64,000 bases of DNA from Owenweeksia hongkongensis DSM 17368 (lineage in GTDB: Bacteria > Bacteroidota > Bacteroidia > Flavobacteriales > Schleiferiaceae): NCBI RefSeq assembly GCF_000236705.1, contig NC_016599.1, forward strand, positions 558,001-622,000. The letters are read 5' to 3'. Position numbers and translations under genes: made by a program. The stretch's first letter is position 1; each line of letters opens with the position of its first letter. Under the pieces are notes generated by a model. That model was not told the origin of the DNA and ran no database searches. It saw nothing but the letters and a program-made list of their open reading frames with translations. Positions 56,087 to 64,000 of this stretch are shown here, one piece after another.

Positions 56087-57712
56087 TTAATTTTTTGAGA
56101 TTGTATCCATTGCATTATTGCCGCTCACTTCTTTCACCACACGTTCAAATTCGCCAACGGGGTTTTCCATTTTTACTCCAGCCACATCTATACTTTCTAC
56201 CGTAATGTTTCTAGTAAGTGCATTAGCTTTAAAGTCTTCTATAATTTCAATAATATCAGGGTGAATATCCTTTGTGCGTGAACCATCAATGATTACATGT
56301 TTATTATCTGGAATACTATTTAAGCTGTTCAAAATTCCGGCTTTATTCAGGAAGCTTACGTTTTCGGCTAACTGGATTCTTACAGGTCCTCCAGATTTCA
56401 TTTCATCACTTTCAAAGGTATAAGGCACTTGGTAGTTTTTCCAAAGAATTTGGAAAATAGCTACTACCATACCCATCGTAATACCAATTAGTAAGTCGGT
56501 AAATACAATGCCAATAATAGTAACCATATAAGGAATAAACTGGCTCCAACCTTTACGGTACATTTCTTTGAACATTACGGGTTTGGCCAATTTATAACCA
56601 ACCAAAAATAAAATAGCAGCAAGGCTAGCCAATGGAATTTTGTTCAACACATTAGGGATAGCCATTACGAAAACTAGCATAAGGACCCCGTGTAAGAAAG
56701 CAGAAGCCTTAGTACGACCACCAGACTGTATATTGGCAGAACTACGAACAATTACCTGAGTAATAGGAATTCCTCCAATTAGCCCGGATATAATATTACC
56801 AACACCCTGTGCCTTAAGCTCTCTGTTGGTTGGGGTTACACGCTTATAAGGATCAAGTTTGTCAGTAGCCTCAACACATAATAAGGTTTCCAAACTGGCA
56901 ACTATAGCGATAGTAAAGGCAACTACGTAAATCTGTGGATTGGCAAAACTGCCCCAATCAGGCATACTAAATTGATTGAAGAAATCACCAACACTCTGAG
57001 CTACAGGAATAGAAACCATATGGTCGCCAGAAATAGCCAAAGGAGGAAGGCTATCGAACCAAAAGCTCAATCCAATACCTGCTAATACTACAAGTAAAGG
57101 TCCCTGCACCATGCTTAATATTTTATGATTCCTAATGAACTTTTGTTCCCAAAGAATAAGAATAGCCAGTGAAATAGCACATACAATTAAAGCACCAGGA
57201 GTAATGCCATCAAGCATATAGCTTAATTCCGAAAAAGTATTGTGTCCATCCGGTTGAATAAAATTCATATCACCTTCAGGATCTGCATCATATCCAAAGG
57301 CATGAGGGATTTGTTTTAAGATTATAATGATACCAATACCCGAAAGCATACCTTTAATAACGGCAGTAGGGAAGTAATAACCAATAATTCCAGCTCTTAA
57401 AAACCCAAGAATCAATTGTATTAAACCACCAATAACTACGGCAAGTAAAAAGGGCTCAAAGCCTAAATCTTGAATAGCTGTAAGTACAATTACCGCAAGA
57501 CCAGCAGCCGGGCCACTCACTCCAAGAGGCGAACCACTTAAAGCTGCGACTACAATACCCCCAACTATACCGGCTATAATTCCAGAAAATAGGGGTGCGC
57601 CACTAGCAAGGGCAATTCCAAGGCATAGCGGCAGAGCTACCAGAAATACTACAATACTCGCAGGGAGATCATGTTTAAGGTTTTTGAATGGGCTAAAATT
57701 CATATTATTCAT
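56087..57712 (-). CDS. SulP-family anion transporter, probable bicarbonate permease
   Basis: 541 residues, 10-12 membrane helices. SGSPLGVSGPAAGLAVIV and SGLIGGIPITQVIVRSSANIQSGGRTK are family hallmarks. The C-terminal 110 residues are a reduced STAS-like domain (NVSFLNKAGIL, KHVIIDGSRTKDIHPD). Linkage to carbonic anhydrase makes bicarbonate (BicA-like) more likely than sulfate. It starts about 70 bases downstream of an inverted-repeat site at 57784-57822. Confidence 0.9.
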   Translation of the reverse strand: MNNMNFSPFKNLKHDLPASIVVFLVALPLCLGIALASGAPLFSGIIAGIVGGIVVAALSGSPLGVSGPAAGLAVIVLTAIQDLGFEPFLLAVVIGGLIQLILGFLRAGIIGYYFPTAVIKGMLSGIGIIIILKQIPHAFGYDADPEGDMNFIQPDGHNTFSELSYMLDGITPGALIVCAISLAILILWEQKFIRNHKILSMVQGPLLVVLAGIGLSFWFDSLPPLAISGDHMVSIPVAQSVGDFFNQFSMPDWGSFANPQIYVVAFTIAIVASLETLLCVEATDKLDPYKRVTPTNRELKAQGVGNIISGLIGGIPITQVIVRSSANIQSGGRTKASAFLHGVLMLVFVMAIPNVLNKIPLASLAAILFLVGYKLAKPVMFKEMYRKGWSQFIPYMVTIIGIVFTDLLIGITMGMVVAIFQILWKNYQVPYTFESDEMKSGGPVRIQLAENVSFLNKAGILNSLNSIPDNKHVIIDGSRTKDIHPDIIEIIEDFKANALTRNITVESIDVAGVKMENPVGEFERVVKEVSGNNAMDTISKN

Positions 57713-57783
57713 AACACTAATATTATGCTAAGGCGAGGCTCGCCATTTAATTGTCAAAAAAAATGATAAAATAAGATATAAGA

Positions 57784-57822
57784 CTTTGATTATCATTGTT
57801 ATAAAGCTAATGATTATCAAAG
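57784..57822. promoter_or_regulatory. 14-bp perfect inverted repeat upstream of SulP gene
   Basis: CTTTGATTATCATT (57784-57797) and AATGATTATCAAAG (57809-57822) are exact reverse complements separated by 11 bases. The A/T-rich stem lacks a following T-run, so it fits an operator better than a terminator. It is 72-110 bases upstream of the SulP start. Confidence 0.6.
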
Positions 57823-57848
57823 AAAAAAAGGTAAAAAGACTGGAACTA

Positions 57849-58196
57849 TTATGAAAGTTCTGGAGGTGGGGTAAGAACCCGCTGCTTCAATACGGAATGT
57901 AATGAGCTACTTTCAAATTGAAAATTTATTTCAGTTAAGTAATCCGGCAAAAAATGAAATGAAGTCGTTTCATGATGAAACTCTTCATTCATTATGTTGT
58001 TGGAACTTCCGCTGTCACTTCTTTCTTCCGCAGGTGCTGGAGTTTCCGAATCTACAAGCTGCACTACCTTTTCAGCAAAAAGATCAGTAATAAACATGGA
58101 ATTACCTTGGGTGATAAAAAACATAAGAGCACCAATAATGCTGACACAAAATGTGTTGTATAAAGCGGTTTGATATGTTATTTTATTTGGACTCAC
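57849..58196 (-). CDS. Small single-pass membrane protein co-encoded with TetR regulator
   Basis: 115 residues. One hydrophobic helix (about 13-33) is followed by a polar, Ser/Glu/Pro-rich tail. No family is recognised. It starts with an ATGA overlap at the TetR stop, so translation is coupled. In the absence of homology it may be a target or partner of the regulator. Confidence 0.6.
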   Translation of the reverse strand: MSPNKITYQTALYNTFCVSIIGALMFFITQGNSMFITDLFAEKVVQLVDSETPAPAEERSDSGSSNNIMNEEFHHETTSFHFLPDYLTEINFQFESSSLHSVLKQRVLTPPPELS

Positions 58197-58876
58197 CTAT
58201 TTTCTTCTATTATTGAGAAAACCATATTTTGGAAAAAATCCGTAATGCTCCTGTTTCCTTTATTAATACCTGTTAATGCCGGTAAGTGTTCGGCAAAAAA
58301 TATTTGCTGATGAGCGCCTTCAATAATAGTAGACGCCAGCATTTTTGGATATTTATAAGCCGGGGCAACATCATTTATCATGCCAGCCGCCCGATCTATC
58401 AAATTAGTATATCCTTCATAGCAACCTTGCTTGTTTTCCAGATCAACTTTTCGGGTATGAAATGCCTTTATTGATTCAGAAACTACAATCTTATTTAGCT
58501 TTATTTCATTGATATACTCAAAGTTACCATCTTCTTCCACCGCTTCGGTAAGCAAAATTATAGCTTTTGTAAGTCTTGACTTTGCATCTTCAATATTATT
58601 GGTCCCCATCACCAGGCGATATTCCATCCATGACCAATACCAAGAAGTGAGGTAGAGCAAAAACTTGTGCTTATTTTCAAAATAACGATATATAGTACTC
58701 TCGGGAGAACCAATTTTAGCTCCTAGTTTTTTGAAGGTAAATGCTTCAAAGCCTATTTCGTCAATCAGCTCAATGCCGCGCATAACCATTGTGCGCCCCA
58801 ATTCAGTAGAGTCTGGGTCGCGATTGTAAACTTTATCGTTTACAGAAAATCGAATATGCTGTAAGGTGCTATTCAT
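58193..58876 (-). CDS. TetR-family transcription regulator
   Basis: 227 residues. The N-terminal helix-turn-helix reads GFEAFTFKKLGAKIGSPESTIYRYFENKHKFLLYL (about 41-76), preceded by a 28-residue extension. The ligand-binding helices are unlike any named subfamily. A 23-bp palindrome directly upstream probably carries its own operator. It is followed by the small membrane protein gene and then the SulP/carbonic anhydrase pair. Confidence 0.88.
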   Translation of the reverse strand: MNSTLQHIRFSVNDKVYNRDPDSTELGRTMVMRGIELIDEIGFEAFTFKKLGAKIGSPESTIYRYFENKHKFLLYLTSWYWSWMEYRLVMGTNNIEDAKSRLTKAIILLTEAVEEDGNFEYINEIKLNKIVVSESIKAFHTRKVDLENKQGCYEGYTNLIDRAAGMINDVAPAYKYPKMLASTIIEGAHQQIFFAEHLPALTGINKGNRSITDFFQNMVFSIIEENR

Positions 58877-58890
58877 ATATAGTGCTGCAA

Positions 58891-58913
58891 ATATAATAGT
58901 AATACTATTATAT
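58891..58913. promoter_or_regulatory. Palindromic operator candidate upstream of TetR gene
   Basis: ATATAATAGT and ACTATTATAT flank a 3-base centre in a perfect palindrome, 15 bases before the TetR start. A further half site TTACTATTAA lies at about 58923. This is the classic position for autorepression. Confidence 0.65.
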
Positions 58914-59041
58914 GTAATGTGTTTACTATTAATTTTTTGTTAATGCTGAATTTGGTGACCTTATTTTAAACACAAAAACAATCTTATCTAATTGCGGACT
59001 AAGTGGTGTTGCTTAAATTTCAGGTTCAATTTGTTAGAGTC

Positions 59042-59500
59042 ATGATTCAATACATTTCCTATAGCGACCGCTTAAAGCAACATTTTGCCAAACTAAATTA
59101 CGAATGGCTTGAAAAGTACTTTTATGTAGAAGATTACGACAAGGAAGTGCTTGAAAACCCTAAAGCGTATATAATCGATCAAGGCGGGCAAATATTTTTT
59201 GCGCAAGCAGAAACTGAAATAATTGGAACTGTGGCTTTGATAAAACGTGGAGCAAATACTTTCGAGCTGTCTAAAATGGCGGTTACCCCAAAGTTTCAGG
59301 GGCAAAAAATAGGGAAGGGGTTGATCGAAGTTGCTTTAAATTATTCACGTAGTCAAAAGATGAAGCGGGTAATCTTGGATTCAAATCGCAAATTGAAGCC
59401 TGCATTGGCTCTATATAGTAAAATGGGTTTTAAAGAAATTCCAACAGATCCTAATACGCCCTATGAAAGGTGCAATATCCGTATGGAAAGACTTTTATAA
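59042..59500 (+). CDS. GNAT-family N-acetyltransferase
   Basis: 152 residues from MIQYISYSDRLKQHF. The frame opens 13 codons earlier, but the first is poorly supported. Motif A is KMAVTPKFQGQKIGKGLIEVAL (Q-x-x-G-x-G), with ALYSKMGFKEI near the end. Acetyl acceptor unknown. It stands alone. Confidence 0.85.
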   Translation: MIQYISYSDRLKQHFAKLNYEWLEKYFYVEDYDKEVLENPKAYIIDQGGQIFFAQAETEIIGTVALIKRGANTFELSKMAVTPKFQGQKIGKGLIEVALNYSRSQKMKRVILDSNRKLKPALALYSKMGFKEIPTDPNTPYERCNIRMERLL

Positions 59501-59563
59501 AATTCATATTCGCTTCAGTCTGTTAAATTTTTGTATCTTCTTTAGTCACAAAATTCAGGTATT

Positions 59564-60019
59564 ATGGTAATGAGTTTCCAAGGTCAGCAGGCCAAACCCC
59601 AGACAGAGAGCCAGCAAGTAGTTGTTCGTGATTTTATGACAACCAAGATCACCACTTTTCAGGTAGACCAAACTATGCACGATGTAATTCAGATTTTAAT
59701 TGAAAAGCGAATTTCCGGTGGGCCTGTAGTGGATGTTGACAATCATCTTGTAGGCGTGATTTCTGAAGGAGATTGCTTGAAGCAAGCCGTAAAAGGAAAA
59801 TACTTAAACTCCCCAAGTTTAGGTGCTACAGTTTCCGAATGCATGGTTACAGAAGTAAAAACGGTTTCTCCAAATCTAAATATTCTTGATGCTGCCCAAA
59901 TGTTTTTACACTTAAGATTAAGGCGATTCCCGGTAGTAGAAGAAGGGAAGCTTTTGGGCCAAATAAGTCAAAAAGACATTATGAAAGCAATCCATAATTT
60001 AAAGGAAACCACTTGGTAA
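59564..60019 (+). CDS. Tandem CBS-domain protein
   Basis: 151 residues with two CBS motifs: VRDFMTTKITTFQVDQTMHDVIQ...ISGGPVVDVDNHLVGVISEGDCLK, and MVTEVKTVSPNLNILDAAQMFL...RRFPVVEEGKLLGQISQKDIMKA. Such modules bind adenine nucleotides and regulate partner proteins. The Trk genes follow after 92 bases with their own promoter. Confidence 0.92.
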   Translation: MVMSFQGQQAKPQTESQQVVVRDFMTTKITTFQVDQTMHDVIQILIEKRISGGPVVDVDNHLVGVISEGDCLKQAVKGKYLNSPSLGATVSECMVTEVKTVSPNLNILDAAQMFLHLRLRRFPVVEEGKLLGQISQKDIMKAIHNLKETTW

Positions 60020-60057
60020 TCCCTATTAATCTTCGCTAATTTGCTTTTACTAACAAA

Positions 60058-60089
60058 TTGGTTTTAGTCATAGAAGCATAGTACTTTTG
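60058..60089 (+). promoter_or_regulatory. Promoter of the trkA-trkH operon
   Basis: TTG at 60058 and TACTTTTG at 60082-60089 (TAnnTTTG box) are 21 bases apart, the expected Bacteroidota spacing. The box ends 22 bases before trkA. Confidence 0.55.
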
Positions 60090-60111
60090 TAGCCGATTTC
60101 TAAATGAACGT

Positions 60112-61452
60112 ATGGATATTGTGATTGCGGGAGCAGGAGCTGTAGGGACACATTTGTCAAGATGGCTTTCAGGAGAATCTCATAACATTAGCCTTGTTGA
60201 TCAAGATCAAGAAAGGCTTGCAAACCTCGACAACAGCATTGATGTAATAACCATTGCAGGCGAGGTAACAGATTACAAAGTGCTACTCAAAGCTAAGATT
60301 GCCTCGGCCGATCTTTTCATTTCGGTTACTTCTAGTGAAGAGGCAAACATCCTTAGCGCTATATATGCTAAAAAACTTGGCGCAAAGAAGACCATTGCCC
60401 GTATTAGTCAGATGCAATATCTTACTGATACAGAGACTTTGAATCTTCATGAACTAGGTATTGATGAGCTTATTTCTCCAGAATCTTTGGCAGCTCGTGA
60501 AGTACGTCATTTGGTGAAAGCCAATGCTGCGACAGAATCCATTGAGTTTGAAAATGGAAAAATTACTCTTCTTGGTTTAGATGTAGAAAAAGATGCCTCG
60601 ATTGCAGGAATGAGTTTGCAAGAAATTGCTGCACGATATCCAGTTCGAAACTATGTAATGGTTGCTTTAAAAAGAGACCATGAAACCATTATTCCTCAAG
60701 GACATACAGTAATTGAAGCAGGTGATCATTTGTATATGATTACTCATGCTGAAGGTATGGAAGAAGTGCTGGAAATTACCGGTAGAAAAAAAATACAGGT
60801 GAGTACCATTATAATAATGGGAGGTAGCCGTACAGGGCGTCATTTAGCACGTAAGCTTAGCAAAGACTTTCACGTAAAGCTCATTGAGCAAGATCCTGAA
60901 AAATCCAGAGAAATAGCAGCAGACTTTCCAGATACATTGGTTCTAAACTTTGACGGTACAGATGTAGAAAAGCTCGATGAAGAAGGCATTTCTACCACGG
61001 ATGTATTTGTAGCTGCCACCGGAAACTCTGAAACCAATATTTTGAGCTGCCTTGTAGCCAAAGATCGCGGGGTGAAAAAGACCATTGCTATGGTTGAAAA
61101 TATTGAATATCAAACACTTTCGCACAATATTGGGATTGACTCATTGATAAACAAAAAGCTAGCTGCGGCCAACTTTATATATCGCTACATCCGCAGAGGA
61201 GATTTCGTTGCGCTAAGCACCATCCATGGATTAGACGCGGAAGTAATGGAATATAAGGTAGACAACAACTGTAAAGTCACTCGCAAAAAAATCAAAGATC
61301 TTGGTTTGCCACGTGGAGCTCTCATCGGAGGTGTGATTCGTAACAATAAAGGAATGATACCAACGGGAAACTTTGAAATTGAAATGGGGGACAGAGTGGT
61401 AGTTTTCGCAAAATCTAACTGTGCCAAAAAACTAAGTCGCTATTTCAACTAA
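60112..61452 (+). CDS. trkA: Trk potassium uptake regulatory subunit TrkA
   Basis: 446 residues made of two RCK halves. Each begins with a nucleotide-binding loop (VIAGAGAVGTHLSRWL at 3-18; IIMGGSRTGRHLARKL at about 236) and ends in an RCK-C domain. It binds NAD(H)/ATP and gates TrkH. It is encoded 25 bases upstream of trkH. Confidence 0.95.
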   Translation: MDIVIAGAGAVGTHLSRWLSGESHNISLVDQDQERLANLDNSIDVITIAGEVTDYKVLLKAKIASADLFISVTSSEEANILSAIYAKKLGAKKTIARISQMQYLTDTETLNLHELGIDELISPESLAAREVRHLVKANAATESIEFENGKITLLGLDVEKDASIAGMSLQEIAARYPVRNYVMVALKRDHETIIPQGHTVIEAGDHLYMITHAEGMEEVLEITGRKKIQVSTIIIMGGSRTGRHLARKLSKDFHVKLIEQDPEKSREIAADFPDTLVLNFDGTDVEKLDEEGISTTDVFVAATGNSETNILSCLVAKDRGVKKTIAMVENIEYQTLSHNIGIDSLINKKLAAANFIYRYIRRGDFVALSTIHGLDAEVMEYKVDNNCKVTRKKIKDLGLPRGALIGGVIRNNKGMIPTGNFEIEMGDRVVVFAKSNCAKKLSRYFN

Positions 61453-61477
61453 GCAAGCACATCTGTTCAATTTTAGA

Positions 61478-62911
61478 ATGATAGCCTCCATTATGGGAAC
61501 GCTATTAATCTTGGTTTCAGGGATGATGGCCATCAGTATCTTTGTGGCATTATATTACCATGAAGCCTGGCTAAATTTACTGATAGCTTCTAGTGTAACC
61601 GCTGCTGCCGGTATTGCTTTGCGCTTGATGCGCGATGATAAAAACCGTGATGTTCGTAAGCGTGATGGTTTTCTAATCGTAAGTATGGGGTGGTTGCTCA
61701 TGTCATTGTTTGGTAGTTTACCTTTTGTAATAGGTGGCGCTATTCCTGATTTTGTAGATGCATTTTTTGAAACCGTAAGTGGTTTTACCACAACTGGAGC
61801 TACCATACTCACTGATATTGAGGCAATGCCTAAAGCCTTGCTCTTTTGGCGAAGTATGACGCATTGGCTTGGAGGGATGGGTATTATTGTTCTTACCATT
61901 GCCATTTTACCACTTTTGGGAGTAGGAGGTATGCAGCTTTTTGTTGCTGAATCTCCAGGTGTTACTCCAGATAAGATGCACCCTAGAATTACGGAAACAG
62001 CAAAAAGGCTTTGGATTATTTATTTTGCCCTTACGGCAATTGAAGCTGTAATGCTTTGGATAGCAGGCATGGGCTTGTTTGACGCTGTAAATCATGCAAT
62101 GGCTACTATGGCCACAGGCGGTTTTTCAACCAAAAACGCAAGTATTGCATTTTATGACTCTCCCGCAATTCACTATATCATCACACTTTTCATGTTTTTG
62201 GCTGGTGTCAATTTTACCATGCTATACTTTGGTTTTACGGGTAAAGTAGGTAGGATTTTTAAAAATGAAGAGTTCAGAGTATATGCATTGAATATGCTAA
62301 TCATGAGTATCATTGTATCATTTGGTTTGGCTGTGTACGGTGATTATGGTGTTGAAGAAGCTATCCGCAGTGGATTCTTTCAAGTAGCTTCAATCATTAC
62401 CACTACTGGTTTTATTACAGACAATTATTTGCTGTGGCCCAATTTTCTTATCATGATAATCTTTGTGCTTTTCTTTTCCGGAGGCTCTACAGGAAGTACC
62501 TCTGGAGGTCTTAAGACTATGCGCGTGATTGTAATGATAAAAAATAGTCTTCTTGAACTGAGGAGACAAATTCACCCAACAGCCGTAATTCCAGTAAGAT
62601 TTAATGGTAAAGCGGTACCGCAAAATATAACTAACACGATTGCCGCTTTTGTACTTATCTACTTAATTATATTCTTCGGAGGTACTTTGGTGATGTCTAT
62701 GATTGGGCTTGATTTTATGTCAGCTGTGGGTTCAGTGGCCGCAAGTCTTGGAAATATTGGACCAGGTTTGGGAAGTGTTGGACCAGTTGATAATTTCGCA
62801 CACATAGTGCCGGAAGGCAAGCTTTTTCTGAGCTTTCTAATGCTCATGGGACGTCTTGAACTCTTCACGATCCTAATTCTATTTATGCCTTACTTCTGGC
62901 GTAATCGCTAG
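61478..62911 (+). CDS. trkH: Trk potassium uptake channel subunit TrkH
   Basis: 477 residues with four repeated M1-P-M2 units. Selectivity loops are seen as SGFTTTGATI, MATGGFSTKN, SIITTTGFIT and ASLGNIGPGL, each with the filter glycine. TrkH with TrkA takes up K+ from the medium. Confidence 0.95.
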   Translation: MIASIMGTLLILVSGMMAISIFVALYYHEAWLNLLIASSVTAAAGIALRLMRDDKNRDVRKRDGFLIVSMGWLLMSLFGSLPFVIGGAIPDFVDAFFETVSGFTTTGATILTDIEAMPKALLFWRSMTHWLGGMGIIVLTIAILPLLGVGGMQLFVAESPGVTPDKMHPRITETAKRLWIIYFALTAIEAVMLWIAGMGLFDAVNHAMATMATGGFSTKNASIAFYDSPAIHYIITLFMFLAGVNFTMLYFGFTGKVGRIFKNEEFRVYALNMLIMSIIVSFGLAVYGDYGVEEAIRSGFFQVASIITTTGFITDNYLLWPNFLIMIIFVLFFSGGSTGSTSGGLKTMRVIVMIKNSLLELRRQIHPTAVIPVRFNGKAVPQNITNTIAAFVLIYLIIFFGGTLVMSMIGLDFMSAVGSVAASLGNIGPGLGSVGPVDNFAHIVPEGKLFLSFLMLMGRLELFTILILFMPYFWRNR

Positions 62912-62953
62912 TCATATTTCAACAATTCATTTAATAATTTGTATACTTCCTCT

Positions 62954-63454
62954 ATGAGCAGAGGATTTGTAAAAGAAGAAGATCAGGAAGAAGCACCCTT
63001 TATCCCACCAAGGGCAGCATTGCCGGCAGGACAAACTAATTACGTTACCGAAAGGGGGATGCGCCTACTAGAGGAGGAAAAAGCGGCACTGGAGCAACAG
63101 CGCTCATCAAACAAACAAGAAAATGAAACCGAGCGCAGGCGTACCAACATGGAAATTGATGGGAAGATTCGTCTCTTAAATGAGCGTCTTTCTTCAGCTC
63201 GGATAATAGATATTACCGAGCAACCTAAGGATGAAGTGCGTTTTGGAGCTACAGTGAAATACCGAATCAATAATCGTGAATTTACCATCACTATAGTGGG
63301 GGTGGATGAAGCCGATGTGAAGGAAGGACGTGTGGCCTTTGTTGCCCCTTTGATAAAGGCAATGTCGGGCAAAAAAGTAGGAGAGGAGCTAAAGTTTGAT
63401 ATGGGAGGAAAGCAAGTACCTGTGAAGATTCTGGCTATTGATTACCAAAAGTAG
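62954..63454 (+). CDS. GreA/GreB-family transcription elongation factor homologue
   Basis: 166 residues from MSRGFVKEEDQEEAPFIPP; five codons upstream in frame look non-coding. After a Pro-rich N-terminus, residues about 40-85 form the coiled-coil finger and 90-166 the FKBP-like Gre C-domain (FGATVKYRINNREFTITIVG...GKKVGEELKF). The family rescues stalled RNA polymerase. This subfamily carries the MSRGFVKE start that separates it from classical GreA and GreB, so its exact role may differ. Confidence 0.85.
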   Translation: MSRGFVKEEDQEEAPFIPPRAALPAGQTNYVTERGMRLLEEEKAALEQQRSSNKQENETERRRTNMEIDGKIRLLNERLSSARIIDITEQPKDEVRFGATVKYRINNREFTITIVGVDEADVKEGRVAFVAPLIKAMSGKKVGEELKFDMGGKQVPVKILAIDYQK

Positions 63455-63463
63455 AGCAACAAA

Positions 63464-63486
63464 AAAGGGTGACCGAAGCCACCCTT
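63464..63486. terminator. Terminator between Gre-like and FKBP genes
   Basis: AAGGGTG/CACCCTT stem with an 8-base loop, T-rich on the minus strand (TTTTTTG). Confidence 0.75.
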
Positions 63487-63509
63487 TCTGATTTTCGCTA
63501 AAGCGAATA

Positions 63510-63938
63510 TTATTTGATCTCAAGAAGTTCGATATCGAAAACAAGATCTTGACCAGCCAATGGATGGTTAGCATCTACTACAATAGTTTCGTCTTTTACT
63601 TCAGCTACAGTAAGTCTCATTTCTTGTCCATCAGGAGTTTGAGAAATTAATCCCATACCTACTTCTGGCTTTACTTCTGGTGGAAGCTGATTTTTTGGTA
63701 CCTCTTGCATCATTTCCTCACGTCTTTCACCGTAAGCTTCAGCACAAGGAATATTTAGGGTTTTCTTTTCATTCAACTCCATGTTTATCATTCCCTTCTC
63801 AAACCCCGGAATGAGTTGGCCTTGACCCAAAGTGAATTCAAGTGGTTCTCTCTCCAATGAGCTGTCAAAAACTTCACCGTTTGTTAGTTTTCCGGTGTAG
63901 TGAACCTTCACTGTGTCATTCTCTTTTACCTGACTCAT
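63510..63938 (-). CDS. FKBP-type peptidyl-prolyl isomerase (SlyD-like)
   Basis: 142 residues. The FKBP core is VKVHYTGKLTNGEVFDSS...GQLIPGFEKGMINM, with an inserted chaperone flap (about 70-125; EMMQEVPKNQLPPEV) as in SlyD. The His-rich metal tail of E. coli SlyD is absent, and there is no signal peptide. It assists prolyl folding in the cytoplasm. Confidence 0.93.
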   Translation of the reverse strand: MSQVKENDTVKVHYTGKLTNGEVFDSSLEREPLEFTLGQGQLIPGFEKGMINMELNEKKTLNIPCAEAYGERREEMMQEVPKNQLPPEVKPEVGMGLISQTPDGQEMRLTVAEVKDETIVVDANHPLAGQDLVFDIELLEIK

Positions 63939-64000
63939 AAAAAATGTTTTTCTCAGTTTTTTAATAATTGAGTGATGTCAGGCGCAACTACAATGCCTAA

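Noticed and set aside
57784-57822. Intrinsic terminator after the small membrane protein gene
   Set aside because: The hairpin is AT-rich and not followed by a T-run on the minus strand, so an operator is more likely.

Overview
The window looks like a chromosomal segment from a member of the Bacteroidota, most likely order Flavobacteriales. The lines of evidence are: several secreted proteins with C-terminal type IX secretion (T9SS) sorting domains; putative promoters with the TAnnTTTG box typical of this phylum; mostly absent Shine-Dalgarno sequences; a DnaX without the usual cysteine zinc module; a monomeric NADP isocitrate dehydrogenase; and a DUF4294 protein. The genus cannot be fixed from the sequence alone. 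No rRNA, tRNA, CRISPR array or intact transposase was seen.

Layout. 1-2.5 kb: the end of a cupin gene, a T9SS-exported kelch protein, an acetyltransferase and CsbD. 2.6-5.7 kb: topoisomerase IB, then a TPP riboswitch controlling a PnuC/PnuT-type transporter and an overlapping acyl-CoA-dehydrogenase/flavin-monooxygenase-like gene. 5.8-8.3 kb: a quinone reductase-like flavoprotein, a small membrane protein, a Crp-family regulator and a sulfotransferase. 8.4-16.0 kb is an accessory, defence-like region: a dispersed repeat, a coiled-coil/PD-(D/E)XK protein (DUF2130), a Fic protein bracketed by 22-bp direct repeats, a DinB-like protein, and a three-gene operon of TIR-APAZ, short Argonaute and AlbA_2/Schlafen-like genes. 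The first two of that operon form a SPARTA-type immune system. 16.2-20.5 kb: thioredoxin, DUF808, MnmE, a second copy of the dispersed repeat and a universal stress protein. 20.8-25.9 kb: a signalling cluster with two paralogous TPR-adenylate cyclases around a predicted beta-trefoil protein, plus a small secreted protein.

26-48 kb is mostly housekeeping and secretome: M16 protease, biotin carboxylase AccC with DUF4294, MiaE, a glycosyltransferase overlapping an AlkB-type hydroxylase, two tandem T9SS surface proteins, FabH, a thioesterase, a T9SS trypsin-like protease, DPP-IV, a large nucleoside-phosphorylase-like protein, isocitrate dehydrogenase and DnaX. 48.4-49.5 kb is the rpsF-rpsR-rplI ribosomal operon. 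49.7-55.4 kb holds a DUF4168 protein, a BNR/Ycf48-like protein, an MFS exporter, an AI-2E-family permease and two uncharacterised proteins. 55.4-58.9 kb is a carbonic anhydrase/SulP pair (probable bicarbonate handling) with an upstream TetR/membrane-protein operon and two clear inverted repeats that look like operators. 59-64 kb: an acetyltransferase, a CBS protein, the TrkA-TrkH potassium uptake operon, a Gre-like factor and an FKBP isomerase.

The most notable content is the SPARTA operon, with a TTG start for its TIR-APAZ gene and a tightly linked AlbA_2 gene that could be an unrecognised third component. Other points of interest are the two-copy dispersed repeat, the riboswitch-controlled flavoenzyme, and the cyclase/beta-trefoil cluster.
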